A stretch of DNA of 64,000 nt, taken from positions 1-64,000 of the forward strand of contig CAWDNS010000004.1 in the NCBI GenBank assembly GCA_963803775.1, written 5' to 3'. The DNA comes from JABCZH01 sp963803775. GTDB lineage: Bacteria; Acidobacteriota; Terriglobia; Terriglobales; Acidobacteriaceae. The position numbers and the translations under genes are program-made. Below the pieces are notes generated by a model that searched no databases, was not told the DNA's origin, and saw only the letters and a list, made by a program, of their open reading frames with translations. Shown in pieces: positions 8,905 to 17,752 of this stretch (positions within the stretch are counted from its first letter, which is position 1; the number at the start of each line of letters is the position of its first letter).

Positions 8905-9773
8905 CTGCGCTCCCTTTCACTCCCCCGCGGCGGAGTAATTCCAGGTGCTTCGATTCCCGCCCGAAGAGCAAACGACACATTCTCGCGGGTAGGAATAGTC
9001 GTTTGGCGCATTACTACGAGGCCCGCCACAATTCCAAAGGCTACTTGCGAGGCGATGAACCAGAACCAATCAATGTGGCTCGCGAGTAGTGGATTCACCA
9101 GGCCGAGGATGGTGTAGAGCAACCCCGACCACAACACTGGAGCAAGTAATCCCCCAATGACAATCGGGCGGCGGGGAGCCATGGGAAGCATCGCGCCGTA
9201 GAGCAGTCCAACCAGGATTGAGACGAACCCATGCAAGAAAAAGGCAATCGCGAAACTGCCCGCATGAAAAGAGTAAAGTTGTTCGGGTCCGAGTCGTAGC
9301 GATTCACGATAAGCAACCGCGGCAAGCAGATTAATCGGATACCAGATGCTGCCAGCCTTCAACACGCCGTAGGCGCATGCCAATACCGCCATGGCGACGC
9401 TACCTGCCAATCCGCCTTTCACGCCCGCCGAAATCGGATAGGTGTGAACCGGAAGCCAGGCGCGCACCTGATCGGCCACAACCGGGAGCCGTTCCACGAC
9501 CGGGCGATCAGTCGTCAGGCGAATCTCCTCAGGTACCACCGGCACAGATACTTCATGCTCGTGCGGAAGAACTTCACGAAACCAACCGATGGACCCCGCG
9601 AGCGCGAGTGTAGCCCCGAGCAGGCTCACCGATGTGCTCGTCACCAAGCCTGCGAATAGCAGCATGGCCCCACAGGACAAAATGAAAGGCCACGCTGTCG
9701 GCGCGGGCACTTCAATCTCGCGCGGAGCCCGAGGACTCTCGTTCCATTGCTCTGTCGCGGATGGTTTTGGCAT
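8901..9773 (-). CDS. Membrane protein of unknown function inside the cox-bc operon
   Basis: I cannot assign this 290-residue protein to a family. The N-terminus has a paired hydrophobic segment (WPFILSCGAMLLFAGLV plus the next), like small oxidase subunit IV proteins. A soluble stretch rich in Val/Pro/Glu follows, then four or five helices containing GGLAGSVAMAVLACAYG and HGFVSILVGLLYGAMLP. It starts with GAGG before the ATG at 9773, lies 7 bases after coxC and overlaps the next gene by 4 bases. It is therefore almost certainly made with the oxidase and bc complex. A structural or assembly role is inferred from position only. Confidence 0.8.
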   Translation of the reverse strand: MPKPSATEQWNESPRAPREIEVPAPTAWPFILSCGAMLLFAGLVTSTSVSLLGATLALAGSIGWFREVLPHEHEVSVPVVPEEIRLTTDRPVVERLPVVADQVRAWLPVHTYPISAGVKGGLAGSVAMAVLACAYGVLKAGSIWYPINLLAAVAYRESLRLGPEQLYSFHAGSFAIAFFLHGFVSILVGLLYGAMLPMAPRRPIVIGGLLAPVLWSGLLYTILGLVNPLLASHIDWFWFIASQVAFGIVAGLVVMRQTTIPTRENVSFALRAGIEAPGITPPRGSERERR

Positions 9774-9780
9774 ATATACC

Positions 9781-10377
9781 TCAGCGTCCGAGAACGTAAA
9801 CTACAGTGAAAACCACAACCCATACGGCATCGACGAAATGCCAGTACATCGAGAGCACCGCCACGCGACCTGACTGGCTCACTTCCACTCGACCGGCAAT
9901 GCCGAAAGCCGCGACCACCGACAGCATGACGAGACCGGCGGTGACGTGGAAGGCGTGTAAGCCGACGAGCGAGTAATAGGTGGTTCCGAAAAGATTGGTT
10001 GAGATCGTCAGCCCGTGTTTGTAAATCAATCGGTGCCATTCCTCCGCTGTGCCATAGAGGAACAAGCTACCCAGTGCAATGGTCAGCAGCCAAAAGCCGA
10101 GGAATAATCGCGTGTAGTCGCGTTCCAAACACTTCGCCGCGAGGTGGATGGTCAGGCTGCTCGACAACAAGCAGATCGTGTAGAAGATCGGCGTTTCAAG
10201 AACCTGGCGCGGCGTCGGTCCCGTGATGCTTTTGCCCAGGTAAAACAGATAGGCAACGACGAAGATCGTGAAAATCGCCGACTCGGCAATAATGAGGCCG
10301 GCCATCGCGACCTTCCCGCGCGATGGGAGGTCCCAGGCGCCGGTTGCATTAGGAAATGGGGCTGTGATCGCGCTCAT
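9781..10377 (-). CDS. coxC: Cytochrome c oxidase subunit III
   Basis: This 198-residue protein has about five membrane helices, matching the short bacterial subunit III family. Conserved features include the helix with the acidic residue (GLIIAESAIFTIFVVAYLFYLG) and the HAFHVTAGLVML segment. The C-terminal SMYWHFVDAVWVVVF is diagnostic of COX3. It supports proton uptake and stability of the catalytic subunit. AAAGG lies upstream of the start, and the gene follows coxA by 12 bases. Confidence 0.93.
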   Translation of the reverse strand: MSAITAPFPNATGAWDLPSRGKVAMAGLIIAESAIFTIFVVAYLFYLGKSITGPTPRQVLETPIFYTICLLSSSLTIHLAAKCLERDYTRLFLGFWLLTIALGSLFLYGTAEEWHRLIYKHGLTISTNLFGTTYYSLVGLHAFHVTAGLVMLSVVAAFGIAGRVEVSQSGRVAVLSMYWHFVDAVWVVVFTVVYVLGR

Positions 10378-10389
10378 TTGCTTTCACCT

Positions 10390-12063
10390 TTACTCATAGC
10401 GGCTATCGGGATCTTCAGGATGCTTCAGGTCCCACAGCGGGCGGCGGCTCTCTACTGTCGGAACCGTGGCAAAGTTGTATGCCGGGGGCGGTGAACTCAT
10501 GGACCATTCCAGTGTCCAGGCATCCCAGGGGTCGTTGCCGGCTCTGGCTCCTTTGAAATAAGAAATGACGAGGTTGGCGACGAATACAAGAATCGCTATT
10601 GCCTGAATGAACGCGCCGATTGAAATGATGAAGTTCAAAGTGTCCCAACCGCGCCCTGGCTCGTAGGTGTAGATCCGGCGCGGCATGCCGAGCAATCCTG
10701 GAATGTGCATCACGTCGAAGGTCAGATGGAATCCGACGAGGAAAAGCCAGAAATGCCATTGCCCGAGGCGTTCGCTCAGCATGCGGCCGGTCATTTTCGG
10801 GTACCAGTAATAGAACGCGGCGAAGAGGGCAAAAAGAATTCCGCCCACAATCACATAATGAAAGTGCGCCACTACAAAATAGGACAGGCTAAGCTGCCAA
10901 TCGAATGGCGAAGCGGCCATCATGATGCCTGTCAAACCGGCGATGAGAAATTGGAACAGGAATGCGATGCTGAACAGCATTGCCGTTTTGAATTGGATCC
11001 TTCCACCCCACATGGTGCCGATCCAGTTGAAAATCTTAATTCCGGTGGGAATGCCTACCACCATCGTGGTCAGGGTGAAAAAGCTGTTAGCGTAGGAATT
11101 CATTCCAATCGTAAACATGTGGTGCGCCCAAACGCTCATGCTCACGAACGCGATGCAGATGGTCGCCGCGACCATCACCGGATACCCGAAGATCGGTTTG
11201 CGCGAAAAGACAGGAATGATTTCCGACATGAAAGCAAAACAAGGAATAATCAGAATGTAGACTTCGGGATGTCCAAAGATCCAAAAGAAGTGCATCCAGA
11301 GGACTGCCGATCCGCCGGCTTGGGTATCGAAGAAATGGCCACCCAGGTAGCGATCGATGAGCAGCATGATTTGAGCGGCCGATAAGGGCGTAATCGCAAT
11401 CAGAACCATTCCTGCCATGACAAGGTTCATCCACACCAGCAGCGGCATGCGATTGATTTTCATTCCCGGGCATCGCAAGCAGAGAATTGTGGCAATGATA
11501 TTGATCGCCGTTCCGATGCTGCCAAACCCGGAGACGAGCAGCGCCAGAGTCCAATAGTCGGAACTGTGACCGGGAGAGAAGGCCCGGGCGCCCAATGGCG
11601 CGTACGACCACCAGCCCACGTCCGGCGCGCTTCCAGCGCCGTACAAGCCGCTACCTCCGAGGAAGCTGAAGTAAAGAAGCAGTCCTCCCAGAAACGACAG
11701 CCAGAAACTGAAGGCATTCAAGCGCGGAAAAGCCATGTCGCGCGCACCGATCATCAAGGGGACCAGGTAATTGGCAAATCCAAACAAGATGGGCATGGCC
11801 ACAAAAAAAATCATGGTCGTACCATGCATGGTGAACATGCGGTTGAAGACTTCCGGTGAAACGAAGTTGTTGTGCGCATGCATCAACTGAATGCGAATGA
11901 TGAGTGCTTCGACTCCACCGACCACAAGGAACAATAGAGACGAGAGAATGTAGAGAATTCCCAGCCTCTTATGGTCGACAGTGGTTAACCACTGATGAAG
12001 CTCGTCGACCCAAGGCCTGGCTTCTATTTGGCCGATAGGCACGCTGATCGCGTCTGATGCCAT
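10390..12063 (-). CDS. coxA: Cytochrome c oxidase subunit I (haem-copper oxidase, A1-like)
   Basis: The 557-residue subunit has about 12 helices. Haem ligand histidines are in NRMFTMHGTTM and HFHYVIVGG. The CuB ligands are in GHPEVYILI (the His that pairs with the cross-linked Tyr, and the proton-channel Glu typical of A1 oxidases) and in WAHHMF. It reduces oxygen to water while pumping protons. The C-terminal TLEWSMSSPPPAYNFATVP is typical of the family. It lies 19 bases after coxB and 12 before coxC. Confidence 0.95.
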   Translation of the reverse strand: MASDAISVPIGQIEARPWVDELHQWLTTVDHKRLGILYILSSLLFLVVGGVEALIIRIQLMHAHNNFVSPEVFNRMFTMHGTTMIFFVAMPILFGFANYLVPLMIGARDMAFPRLNAFSFWLSFLGGLLLYFSFLGGSGLYGAGSAPDVGWWSYAPLGARAFSPGHSSDYWTLALLVSGFGSIGTAINIIATILCLRCPGMKINRMPLLVWMNLVMAGMVLIAITPLSAAQIMLLIDRYLGGHFFDTQAGGSAVLWMHFFWIFGHPEVYILIIPCFAFMSEIIPVFSRKPIFGYPVMVAATICIAFVSMSVWAHHMFTIGMNSYANSFFTLTTMVVGIPTGIKIFNWIGTMWGGRIQFKTAMLFSIAFLFQFLIAGLTGIMMAASPFDWQLSLSYFVVAHFHYVIVGGILFALFAAFYYWYPKMTGRMLSERLGQWHFWLFLVGFHLTFDVMHIPGLLGMPRRIYTYEPGRGWDTLNFIISIGAFIQAIAILVFVANLVISYFKGARAGNDPWDAWTLEWSMSSPPPAYNFATVPTVESRRPLWDLKHPEDPDSRYE

Positions 12064-12082
12064 AGTCAGTTTTCCGAGCGTT

Positions 12083-13126
12083 CTAGTTAAGCGTTTCCAT
12101 GTAACTCACGACGGCATCCAGGTCCGCGTCGCTCAGCTTCATGGCGGGCATCAGTGCCCCGGGTTTGATCGCGCTGGGATTCTGGACCCAAAGACGGAGG
12201 TTGTCGCGTGTGTTTTCAGCGGCTCCCGCTGCAAGCGTGGCGCGCCTCATAAAATGGGTTAGATCAGGGCCAAAGCGTCCGTCTGCTGGAGTTCCGCCCA
12301 CAGCATGGCAGTTCATGCAGGCATTACTCTCAAACACTCGCCTGCCGGCAATTGCACGAGCGTCTTCGACTGCGGGTTTCTGCTGAGTGCGCACCCACGC
12401 GGCAAAATCCGTCGAATCGTCCACTGAAACGCGGAGCAGCATCTTGGCGTGCTGTGTCCCGCAGTACTGCGCACACTGGCCAAGAAAAATGCCCGTGCGC
12501 TGCGGGTCCATCCACATTCTGTTGGGGTGGTTCGGAATAAGGTCCGTCTTCCCTGCAAGTTCCGGCACCCAGAAGCTGTGGTCGGTGTCGACCGAGAGCA
12601 ATTGCACGAACGTTGGCGTGGGATGATCAGGATCGCTCACCGGAATGTGCAGTTCGTTGGCAGTGACGATCCCCAACTTGGGATAGCGAAATTCCCACCA
12701 GTATTGATGTCCAATCGCGATCACATCCAGAGCGCCGGCAGGCTCTGGAGCGTCCTGGATCGCGTGGATCACGCGCGCGGTGGCCAGAAACAGAACCACC
12801 ACAATCAGAATCGGAGTGATCGTCCAGGCCAGCTCAATCTGCGTGCTTCCATACACTTGCGCCGGTTCCCGGCCACCATCTCCACCCTTCGCACGAAACT
12901 TGACGACCGAGTAGATCAGCAAGGCAAAAACAACCAGAAAGATGAGTCCGGTAATGACAAGCACGAAGACAGACAGCTCAGTGATTGACTTGGCGGGAGT
13001 GGACGCGGGAGCGAAAATGTTCGTGCCATGAACGGATGAGCCGTCTGGCCCGAATGCCCAAAGTGAGCTCGCGGACCAAAATATAAGAAGTGCAATCCGC
13101 CATGAGCCGCACAAGCTCGATTTCAT
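12083..13126 (-). CDS. coxB: Cytochrome c oxidase subunit II with fused cytochrome c (caa3 type)
   Basis: The protein is 347 residues from the ATG at 13126. A TTG at 13138, five bases after AAGAAGG, is a credible alternative. The longer frame to 13321 would start upstream of the predicted promoter and is rejected. It has a signal peptide, two helices, a CuA domain with the ligand set CAQYCGTQHAKM and an upstream His in DTDHSFW, then a C-terminal cytochrome c domain with CMNCH and MPAMK. The fused haem makes this a caa3 oxidase that accepts electrons from the bc complex or from the lipoprotein cytochrome. It is the first gene of the nine-gene respiratory operon. Confidence 0.93.
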   Translation of the reverse strand: MKSSLCGSWRIALLIFWSASSLWAFGPDGSSVHGTNIFAPASTPAKSITELSVFVLVITGLIFLVVFALLIYSVVKFRAKGGDGGREPAQVYGSTQIELAWTITPILIVVVLFLATARVIHAIQDAPEPAGALDVIAIGHQYWWEFRYPKLGIVTANELHIPVSDPDHPTPTFVQLLSVDTDHSFWVPELAGKTDLIPNHPNRMWMDPQRTGIFLGQCAQYCGTQHAKMLLRVSVDDSTDFAAWVRTQQKPAVEDARAIAGRRVFESNACMNCHAVGGTPADGRFGPDLTHFMRRATLAAGAAENTRDNLRLWVQNPSAIKPGALMPAMKLSDADLDAVVSYMETLN

Positions 13127-13249
13127 TCTCGGCGTCAAATTTACCTTCTTCCGTTCAGGACAAAACTGCTTCGCGAAGGGGGGCCTCATTCGTCCAGCCT
13201 TGGCTGCGGTTGAGACGCCTACTTCGATCCTTGCCGTAATCAGACAGAG

Positions 13250-13265
13250 AGCAAGCGTGCTACCA
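13250..13265 (-). promoter_or_regulatory. Sigma-54 promoter for the cox-bc operon
   Basis: Read on the minus strand the site is TGGTAGCACGCTTGCT, with GG-N10-GC and TTGCT at -12. The predicted start near 13238 is about 110 bases before the coxB ATG. It faces away from the second ThDP oxidase promoter, with the shared box at 13364-13414 between them. It is less close to consensus at the -24 element than the plus-strand partner. Confidence 0.62.
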
Positions 13266-13363
13266 AACAGAACGCTCAGCGTTATCCTGCCAACGCTACC
13301 AACGGTCTTGAACGCTGTCAATTCGGTTACTAACTACGCACGGCGACCAATACATCAGCGGTA

Positions 13364-13414
13364 GTGTCATCCCTGTGCCTTTTGCGTCAAGTGTCATATG
13401 TATCGTCACGCAAA
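13364..13414. promoter_or_regulatory. Candidate enhancer box (copy 2), between divergent sigma-54 promoters
   Basis: The box is 46/51 identical to 1251-1301 and has the same 107-base distance to the TGG of the plus-strand promoter. The sequences between box and promoter are otherwise diverged in the two places, so the box and the spacing appear conserved by selection. It lies between promoters firing left (coxB) and right (oxidase paralogue 2), so one activator could serve both. Confidence 0.7.
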
Positions 13415-13470
13415 CGCAGGAATGAACATCGGTCCGCGCAGATCAAATGTGGCTTGTTTACGCGGATTTC

Positions 13471-13486
13471 TGGCAGGGTAATTGCT
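13471..13486 (+). promoter_or_regulatory. Sigma-54 promoter for the second ThDP oxidase
   Basis: TGGCAGGGTAATTGCT is a near-consensus -24/-12 element with GG-N10-GC. Transcription should begin near 13497, which makes the ATG at 13535 (GGAG 10 bases before it) the likely translation start. Confidence 0.82.
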
Positions 13487-13534
13487 TGCAGCCTGATGAA
13501 TACCTCAGCTCTCGAGAAACGGAGTGTTTCACGA

Positions 13535-15259
13535 ATGGGGAAAAGAGTAGCGGATCTGGTGACAAAGGTTCTAACTGAAGCCGGGGTTCGCAGGATCTAT
13601 GGAGTTCCTGGTGACTCGCTTAACGGCATCACCGACTCGATTCGCGAGAAAAAGGACCTTCAGTGGATCCATGTGAGACACGAGGAGACGGCGGCTTTCG
13701 CCGCTGGGGCCGAGGCCCATTTGACCGGAAGCTTGGCGGTGTGTGCCGGGAGTTGCGGCCCGGGCAACCTTCACCTGATCAACGGGCTTTATGACTGCCA
13801 GCGCAGCCGGGTTCCCGTGCTCGCGATCGCGGCACAGATTCCGAGCGCCGAATTGGGCAGCTCATATTTTCAGGAAACCCGCCCTGAGCATGTATTCGCA
13901 CAATGCAGCCATTACTGTGAACTGGTGTCGAACGTTGAGCAGATGCCGCGGGTGCTCGAAATTGCGATGCAAACCGCGATTTCCAAGCACGGTGTTTCGG
14001 TTATTGCTTTACCGGGTGACATCGCCATGAAAGAGGCAGTCATCGATCACCCGCGGGTGCACTACCATGAATCATCGCCCAGGGTCTGCCCCTCCGAAGA
14101 AGAACTCAACGACCTAGCGAAACTCCTGAATCGATCGAAAAAGATTACCATTTTTGGTGGCGCTGGTTGCGCGGGGGCTCACGCGGAGCTGATCCAGTTT
14201 GCAGGCAAGCTCCAGGCGCCAATTCTGCACGCCTATCGCGGCAAAGAATTCATCGAGTATGACAATCCGTTCGACGTCGGCATGACCGGGCTGCTCGGAT
14301 TTTCTTCCGGCTACTTCGCAATGATGAATTGCGATGTGTTGGTAATGCTCGGCACTGACTTCCCTTATCAGCCGTTTTATCCCAAGGATGCAACCATAGT
14401 ACAGATCGATCTTCGCGGAGAACAGATCGGCCGCCGAACCAAAGTTGACCTCGGCCTGGTTGGAGATATAAAGACCACGCTTCAGGCGTTGCTGCTGAAG
14501 CTGTCGCAAAATTCACATGAGACGCATTTGAAGGATTGTGTTGCGCATTATCGTAAGACGCGCAAAAGTCTAGACGAGTTGGCGTCCGGACGTCCCGGTC
14601 AAAAACCCATTCACCCGCAATATGTCACGCGCGTGCTCGATCAACTCGCGGCCGAAGATGCCATTTTCATGTGTGATGTAGGAACTCCAGTGATTTGGGC
14701 CGCGCGCTATCTCACGATGAACGGCCGTCGCAGACTGCTTGGTTCGTTCAACCATGGTTCGATGGCAAATGCACTTCCCCAGGCAATCGGTGCGCAGGCT
14801 ACCTATCCTGACCGTCAAGTAATCACCTTGTCGGGAGATGGTGGCCTTGCAATGATGATGGGCGATCTGCTAACCCTGAAGCAGCACGAGTTGCCGGTGA
14901 AGCTGATCGTATACAAGAACGACGCGCTGGCCTTTGTCGAGCTGGAAATGAAGTCCGCCGGTGTTTTGAACTTCGCCACCGATTTGCGGAATCCAGATTT
15001 CGTTCAAATTGCGGAGGGGGCGGGACTTCTCGGGTTGAAAGCCGAAACTGCAGATCAAGTGGAACCCGCAATTGCACGAGCGCTTGAATACGATGGCCCG
15101 GCGCTGGTCGAAGTCTCCGTAGCTCGACAGGAACTCGCCATGCCGCCGACGATCACCTATGAGGAGGCAAAGGGCTTCAGCCTCTTCACGCTGAAAGCCA
15201 TCCTGAATGGATGCGGGGACGAAATCCTCGATCTCGCCAAGGAAAATCTGTTCCGGTAA
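13535..15259 (+). CDS. ThDP-dependent pyruvate oxidase/dehydrogenase (PoxB-like), paralogue 2
   Basis: This 574-residue protein is a diverged paralogue of the enzyme at 1504. N-terminal: GVRRIYGVPGDSLNGI and RHEETAAFAAGAEA with the catalytic Glu; C-terminal ThDP/Mg motif GDGGLAMMMGD. GSCGPGNLHLINGLYD replaces the GTAGPG version of paralogue 1. Start choice: the ATG at 13535 follows both a GGAG and the sigma-54 promoter; the ATG at 13496 would be leaderless. The family decarboxylates pyruvate to acetate with electrons to quinone, so this enzyme would feed the same respiratory chain encoded divergently. An acetolactate-synthase-like role is not excluded. Confidence 0.85.
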   Translation: MGKRVADLVTKVLTEAGVRRIYGVPGDSLNGITDSIREKKDLQWIHVRHEETAAFAAGAEAHLTGSLAVCAGSCGPGNLHLINGLYDCQRSRVPVLAIAAQIPSAELGSSYFQETRPEHVFAQCSHYCELVSNVEQMPRVLEIAMQTAISKHGVSVIALPGDIAMKEAVIDHPRVHYHESSPRVCPSEEELNDLAKLLNRSKKITIFGGAGCAGAHAELIQFAGKLQAPILHAYRGKEFIEYDNPFDVGMTGLLGFSSGYFAMMNCDVLVMLGTDFPYQPFYPKDATIVQIDLRGEQIGRRTKVDLGLVGDIKTTLQALLLKLSQNSHETHLKDCVAHYRKTRKSLDELASGRPGQKPIHPQYVTRVLDQLAAEDAIFMCDVGTPVIWAARYLTMNGRRRLLGSFNHGSMANALPQAIGAQATYPDRQVITLSGDGGLAMMMGDLLTLKQHELPVKLIVYKNDALAFVELEMKSAGVLNFATDLRNPDFVQIAEGAGLLGLKAETADQVEPAIARALEYDGPALVEVSVARQELAMPPTITYEEAKGFSLFTLKAILNGCGDEILDLAKENLFR

Positions 15260-15416
15260 CCAAGCTCTGCACTCTCTCTGCAAGCGTTGCGTAATTTGGG
15301 TTTCCAGATTCGCATCATCCGATACAATCTATGGCGGCCTGACCAACCGAGCTGACACAGAAGCAAACGGTTGTGACATAGTGTTTTCGCCGTACTTTTG
15401 ATAGGGGCACGGGGGA

Positions 15417-16034
15417 ATGAGTGCGCAAGATATGCCGACCGTATTCATCGTCGATGATGACGCCGACGTGCGTGAGTCTCTTCAGGAACTGCTGGAGTCC
15501 GTCGGTGTGCACTCTCAGTCCTTTCGAACTGCACAAGAGTTCTTAGCGGTTGAGCGCGGCGACGGTCCCAGTTGCCTGATTTTGGATGTGAGACTTCCTG
15601 GTATCAGCGGTCTGGATCTTCAGCGAGAGCTGAAGAGAGGAAGAATAAGTATTCCCATAATCTTTCTCACCGCCCACGCGGACGTCCCAATGTCGGTCAA
15701 GGCAATGAAGTCCGGCGCGGTGGAGTTTCTCACCAAGCCGTTCAGACAACAGGACCTGCTTGATGCCGTTCAGCGAACGCTTACTAGATCCCACATTGCG
15801 CGCGAGAAAGAGCGAGACTTAGCTGAACTGCGACATCGTAGTGAAGGACTGAGGGTTCGCGAACGCGAAGTAATGAACCTGGTCGTCTCCGGGATGCTTA
15901 ACAAGCAGGTTGCAGCGGAACTCGGAACCAGCGAAGCGACCGTCAAAATGTATCGCAGCCAGGTCATGAAAAAGATGCGGGCCAAGTCCTTACCTGAGCT
16001 TGTCAGAATGGCGGACAAGCTCAGGCCCTTGTAG
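15417..16034 (+). CDS. FixJ/NarL-type response regulator with LuxR-type HTH
   Basis: The 205-residue protein has a receiver domain (residues 8-120: acidic pocket D13-D15, phospho-acceptor D57 in LILDVRLPG, Lys in FLTKPF) and a C-terminal LuxR-type helix-turn-helix (about 145-200: REREVMNLVVSGMLNKQVAAELG). FixJ-like proteins activate transcription when phosphorylated. It opens the regulatory block and is probably served by the sensor kinase at 17753. A GGGGG-type ribosome site precedes the ATG. Confidence 0.9.
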   Translation: MSAQDMPTVFIVDDDADVRESLQELLESVGVHSQSFRTAQEFLAVERGDGPSCLILDVRLPGISGLDLQRELKRGRISIPIIFLTAHADVPMSVKAMKSGAVEFLTKPFRQQDLLDAVQRTLTRSHIAREKERDLAELRHRSEGLRVREREVMNLVVSGMLNKQVAAELGTSEATVKMYRSQVMKKMRAKSLPELVRMADKLRPL

Positions 16035-16165
16035 CACGCTCTATCCCGCCTCTCGGCCTCTCATCGCCAATCCATCGAAAGTAGCGGCCTAACCTACTAA
16101 AGTCTAGTTTTGTCAGCCCAAAGTTCGATTGCCGCAGGTTGCGCAATCACGCTACCCTCAGGGGC

Positions 16166-16543
16166 ATGCCAGTGGACCAAACGTCCAAATTAATTGCCGT
16201 CATCGATGACGATGAGGCCATGCAAGATTCGCTGCGCGACCTTATGGAGGCGGCCGGGCTCGTGGCTAGGTCCTTCGGATCCGCGGAAGAGTTCCTCAAA
16301 TCGGATTTGCATCGTAAGGCTGCGTGTCTGATCGTTGATGTCCGCATGCCGAAGATGTCGGGTCTGGAGTTGCAGGCGAGGCTGAAAGACGAGGGATGTA
16401 ACGTTCCCATCATATTTATTACCGCTCATGGAGACGCCAGGATGCGGATTCAAGCCATGAGACGCGGTGCAGTCGAGTTTCTAGCCAAACCGTTCGATCA
16501 TCAATTGTTGCTCAAGAGGGTTCGTTCTGCTCTGAATATGTGA
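16166..16543 (+). CDS. Stand-alone receiver protein paired with a sigma-54 activator
   Basis: This 125-residue protein is only a receiver domain: acidic pocket in VIDDDE, phospho-acceptor D58 in LIVDVRMPK, conserved Thr in FITAHGD and Lys in FLAKPFD. Its sequence resembles FixJ receivers more than NtrC receivers. The stop overlaps the GTG start of the sigma-54 activator (GTGA), so the two are translationally coupled. The activator has no receiver of its own, so this protein probably supplies phosphorylation control in trans. The ATG at 16166 was preferred to an upstream start at 16139, which lacks a ribosome site. Confidence 0.88.
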   Translation: MPVDQTSKLIAVIDDDEAMQDSLRDLMEAAGLVARSFGSAEEFLKSDLHRKAACLIVDVRMPKMSGLELQARLKDEGCNVPIIFITAHGDARMRIQAMRRGAVEFLAKPFDHQLLLKRVRSALNM

Positions 16544-17649
16544 AAAACCCGCATTATTCGCAGTCCGCGCCGCGTGCCTTACGTGTAGAGGTTTCAATGG
16601 GAGATTATCCAACAATTACGGACCCAATGACGGATCAGGTCGAGCGAACTTTCGAGCGAATCATAGGCAATAGCGCGCCCCTCGAGTCTGTTCTCGATCA
16701 GGTCGAGCAGGTTGCTCCTACCGACTCGACGGTCCTCATCGAAGGCGAAACTGGCACTGGAAAGGAACTCATCGCCCATGCCGTTCACAATGCAAGTCAG
16801 CGCTGCGGCCGCTCATTTATCAAGCTGAATTGCGCCGCCATCCCGCTCGATCTTCTGGAAAGCGAGCTGTTCGGTCACGAGAAAGGCGCATTCACGGGAG
16901 CCATTGCACAAAAGATCGGGCGCTTCGAGATGGCCGACAAAGGCACGCTGTTTTTGGATGAAGTAGGCGACATTCCTCCTGCCTTGCAGCCGAAACTGCT
17001 GCGCGTGCTACAGGAACAGGAGTTCGAGCGTTTAGGAAGCGGACGAACTCACAAGGTGGACGTTCGGCTGGTAGCGGCAACCAATCGGGACCTGATCAAG
17101 ATGGTCGCACGTGGTCAGTTCCGCAGTGATCTGTACTATCGCCTGAATGTGTTTCCCATCTTGCTGCCGGCGCTACGCGATCGCCGCGAAGACATCCCGG
17201 CGTTGGTAATGCATTTCGTCAAGATCTTCAGTCGCCGCATGGGAAAACAGGTCGACTCGGTTTCTCCCGAGATCATGGCTGCTTTCCAGTGGTATTCCTG
17301 GCCTGGCAACATCCGCGAGTTGCAGAATCTGGTGGAACGCGCGGTTATTCTTTCCCGTGATGGCGTGTTTCCCAACCCGTTGCAGAAGAGGCGAACAAGC
17401 CCCATCATACTCAGTCTCCGTCCGCAAGGCTTGCCGTCATCGATGACGCTAGAGGACTCGGATCGCGCTTTAATCATGGAAACACTGGAGCAGGCGGGCT
17501 GGGTCGTCGGCGGACCGCGAGGCGCAGCAGCCAAACTCGGACTAAAGCGAACCACACTCCTGGCCAAGATGAAGAGACTAGGCATCTCGCGACCTATCCC
17601 CCAAGAAACAGCAGACGTTCTCGGCATACGAGGCAGTGATGGAAGTTAG
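16540..17649 (+). CDS. Sigma-54-dependent activator (AAA+ and Fis-type HTH, no receiver)
   Basis: The 369-residue protein has an AAA+ domain at about 40-275: Walker A GETGTGKE (69-76), the sigma-54 contact motif GAFTGA (from residue 116), Walker B GTLFLDEVGD and arginine fingers in FRSDLYYRLNVFP. A linker leads to a C-terminal Fis-like DNA-binding helix pair (GAAAKLGLKRTTLLAKMKRLGI). It starts with GTG overlapping the receiver gene stop. It lacks the N-terminal regulatory domain of NtrC; the preceding gene provides a receiver separately. It should remodel sigma-54 RNA polymerase at promoters with -24/-12 elements, five of which I find between 1.3 and 27.3 kb. Confidence 0.92.
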   Translation: MKNPHYSQSAPRALRVEVSMGDYPTITDPMTDQVERTFERIIGNSAPLESVLDQVEQVAPTDSTVLIEGETGTGKELIAHAVHNASQRCGRSFIKLNCAAIPLDLLESELFGHEKGAFTGAIAQKIGRFEMADKGTLFLDEVGDIPPALQPKLLRVLQEQEFERLGSGRTHKVDVRLVAATNRDLIKMVARGQFRSDLYYRLNVFPILLPALRDRREDIPALVMHFVKIFSRRMGKQVDSVSPEIMAAFQWYSWPGNIRELQNLVERAVILSRDGVFPNPLQKRRTSPIILSLRPQGLPSSMTLEDSDRALIMETLEQAGWVVGGPRGAAAKLGLKRTTLLAKMKRLGISRPIPQETADVLGIRGSDGS

Positions 17650-17752
17650 CGGTTCCGCCCCAGTAGCAAGATGTTTGCCAATCGGGCTCAATTCAGATCA
17701 GATCGGACGGCCCGACCTCCAGCCGAGGCCTGTTTTGATAGGATTCTGAGCC

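Noticed and set aside
12083..13321. Longer coxB start at 13321
   Set aside because: The extra 65 residues lie upstream of and over the predicted sigma-54 promoter and would give an unusual N-terminus; 13126 or the TTG at 13138 fits better.
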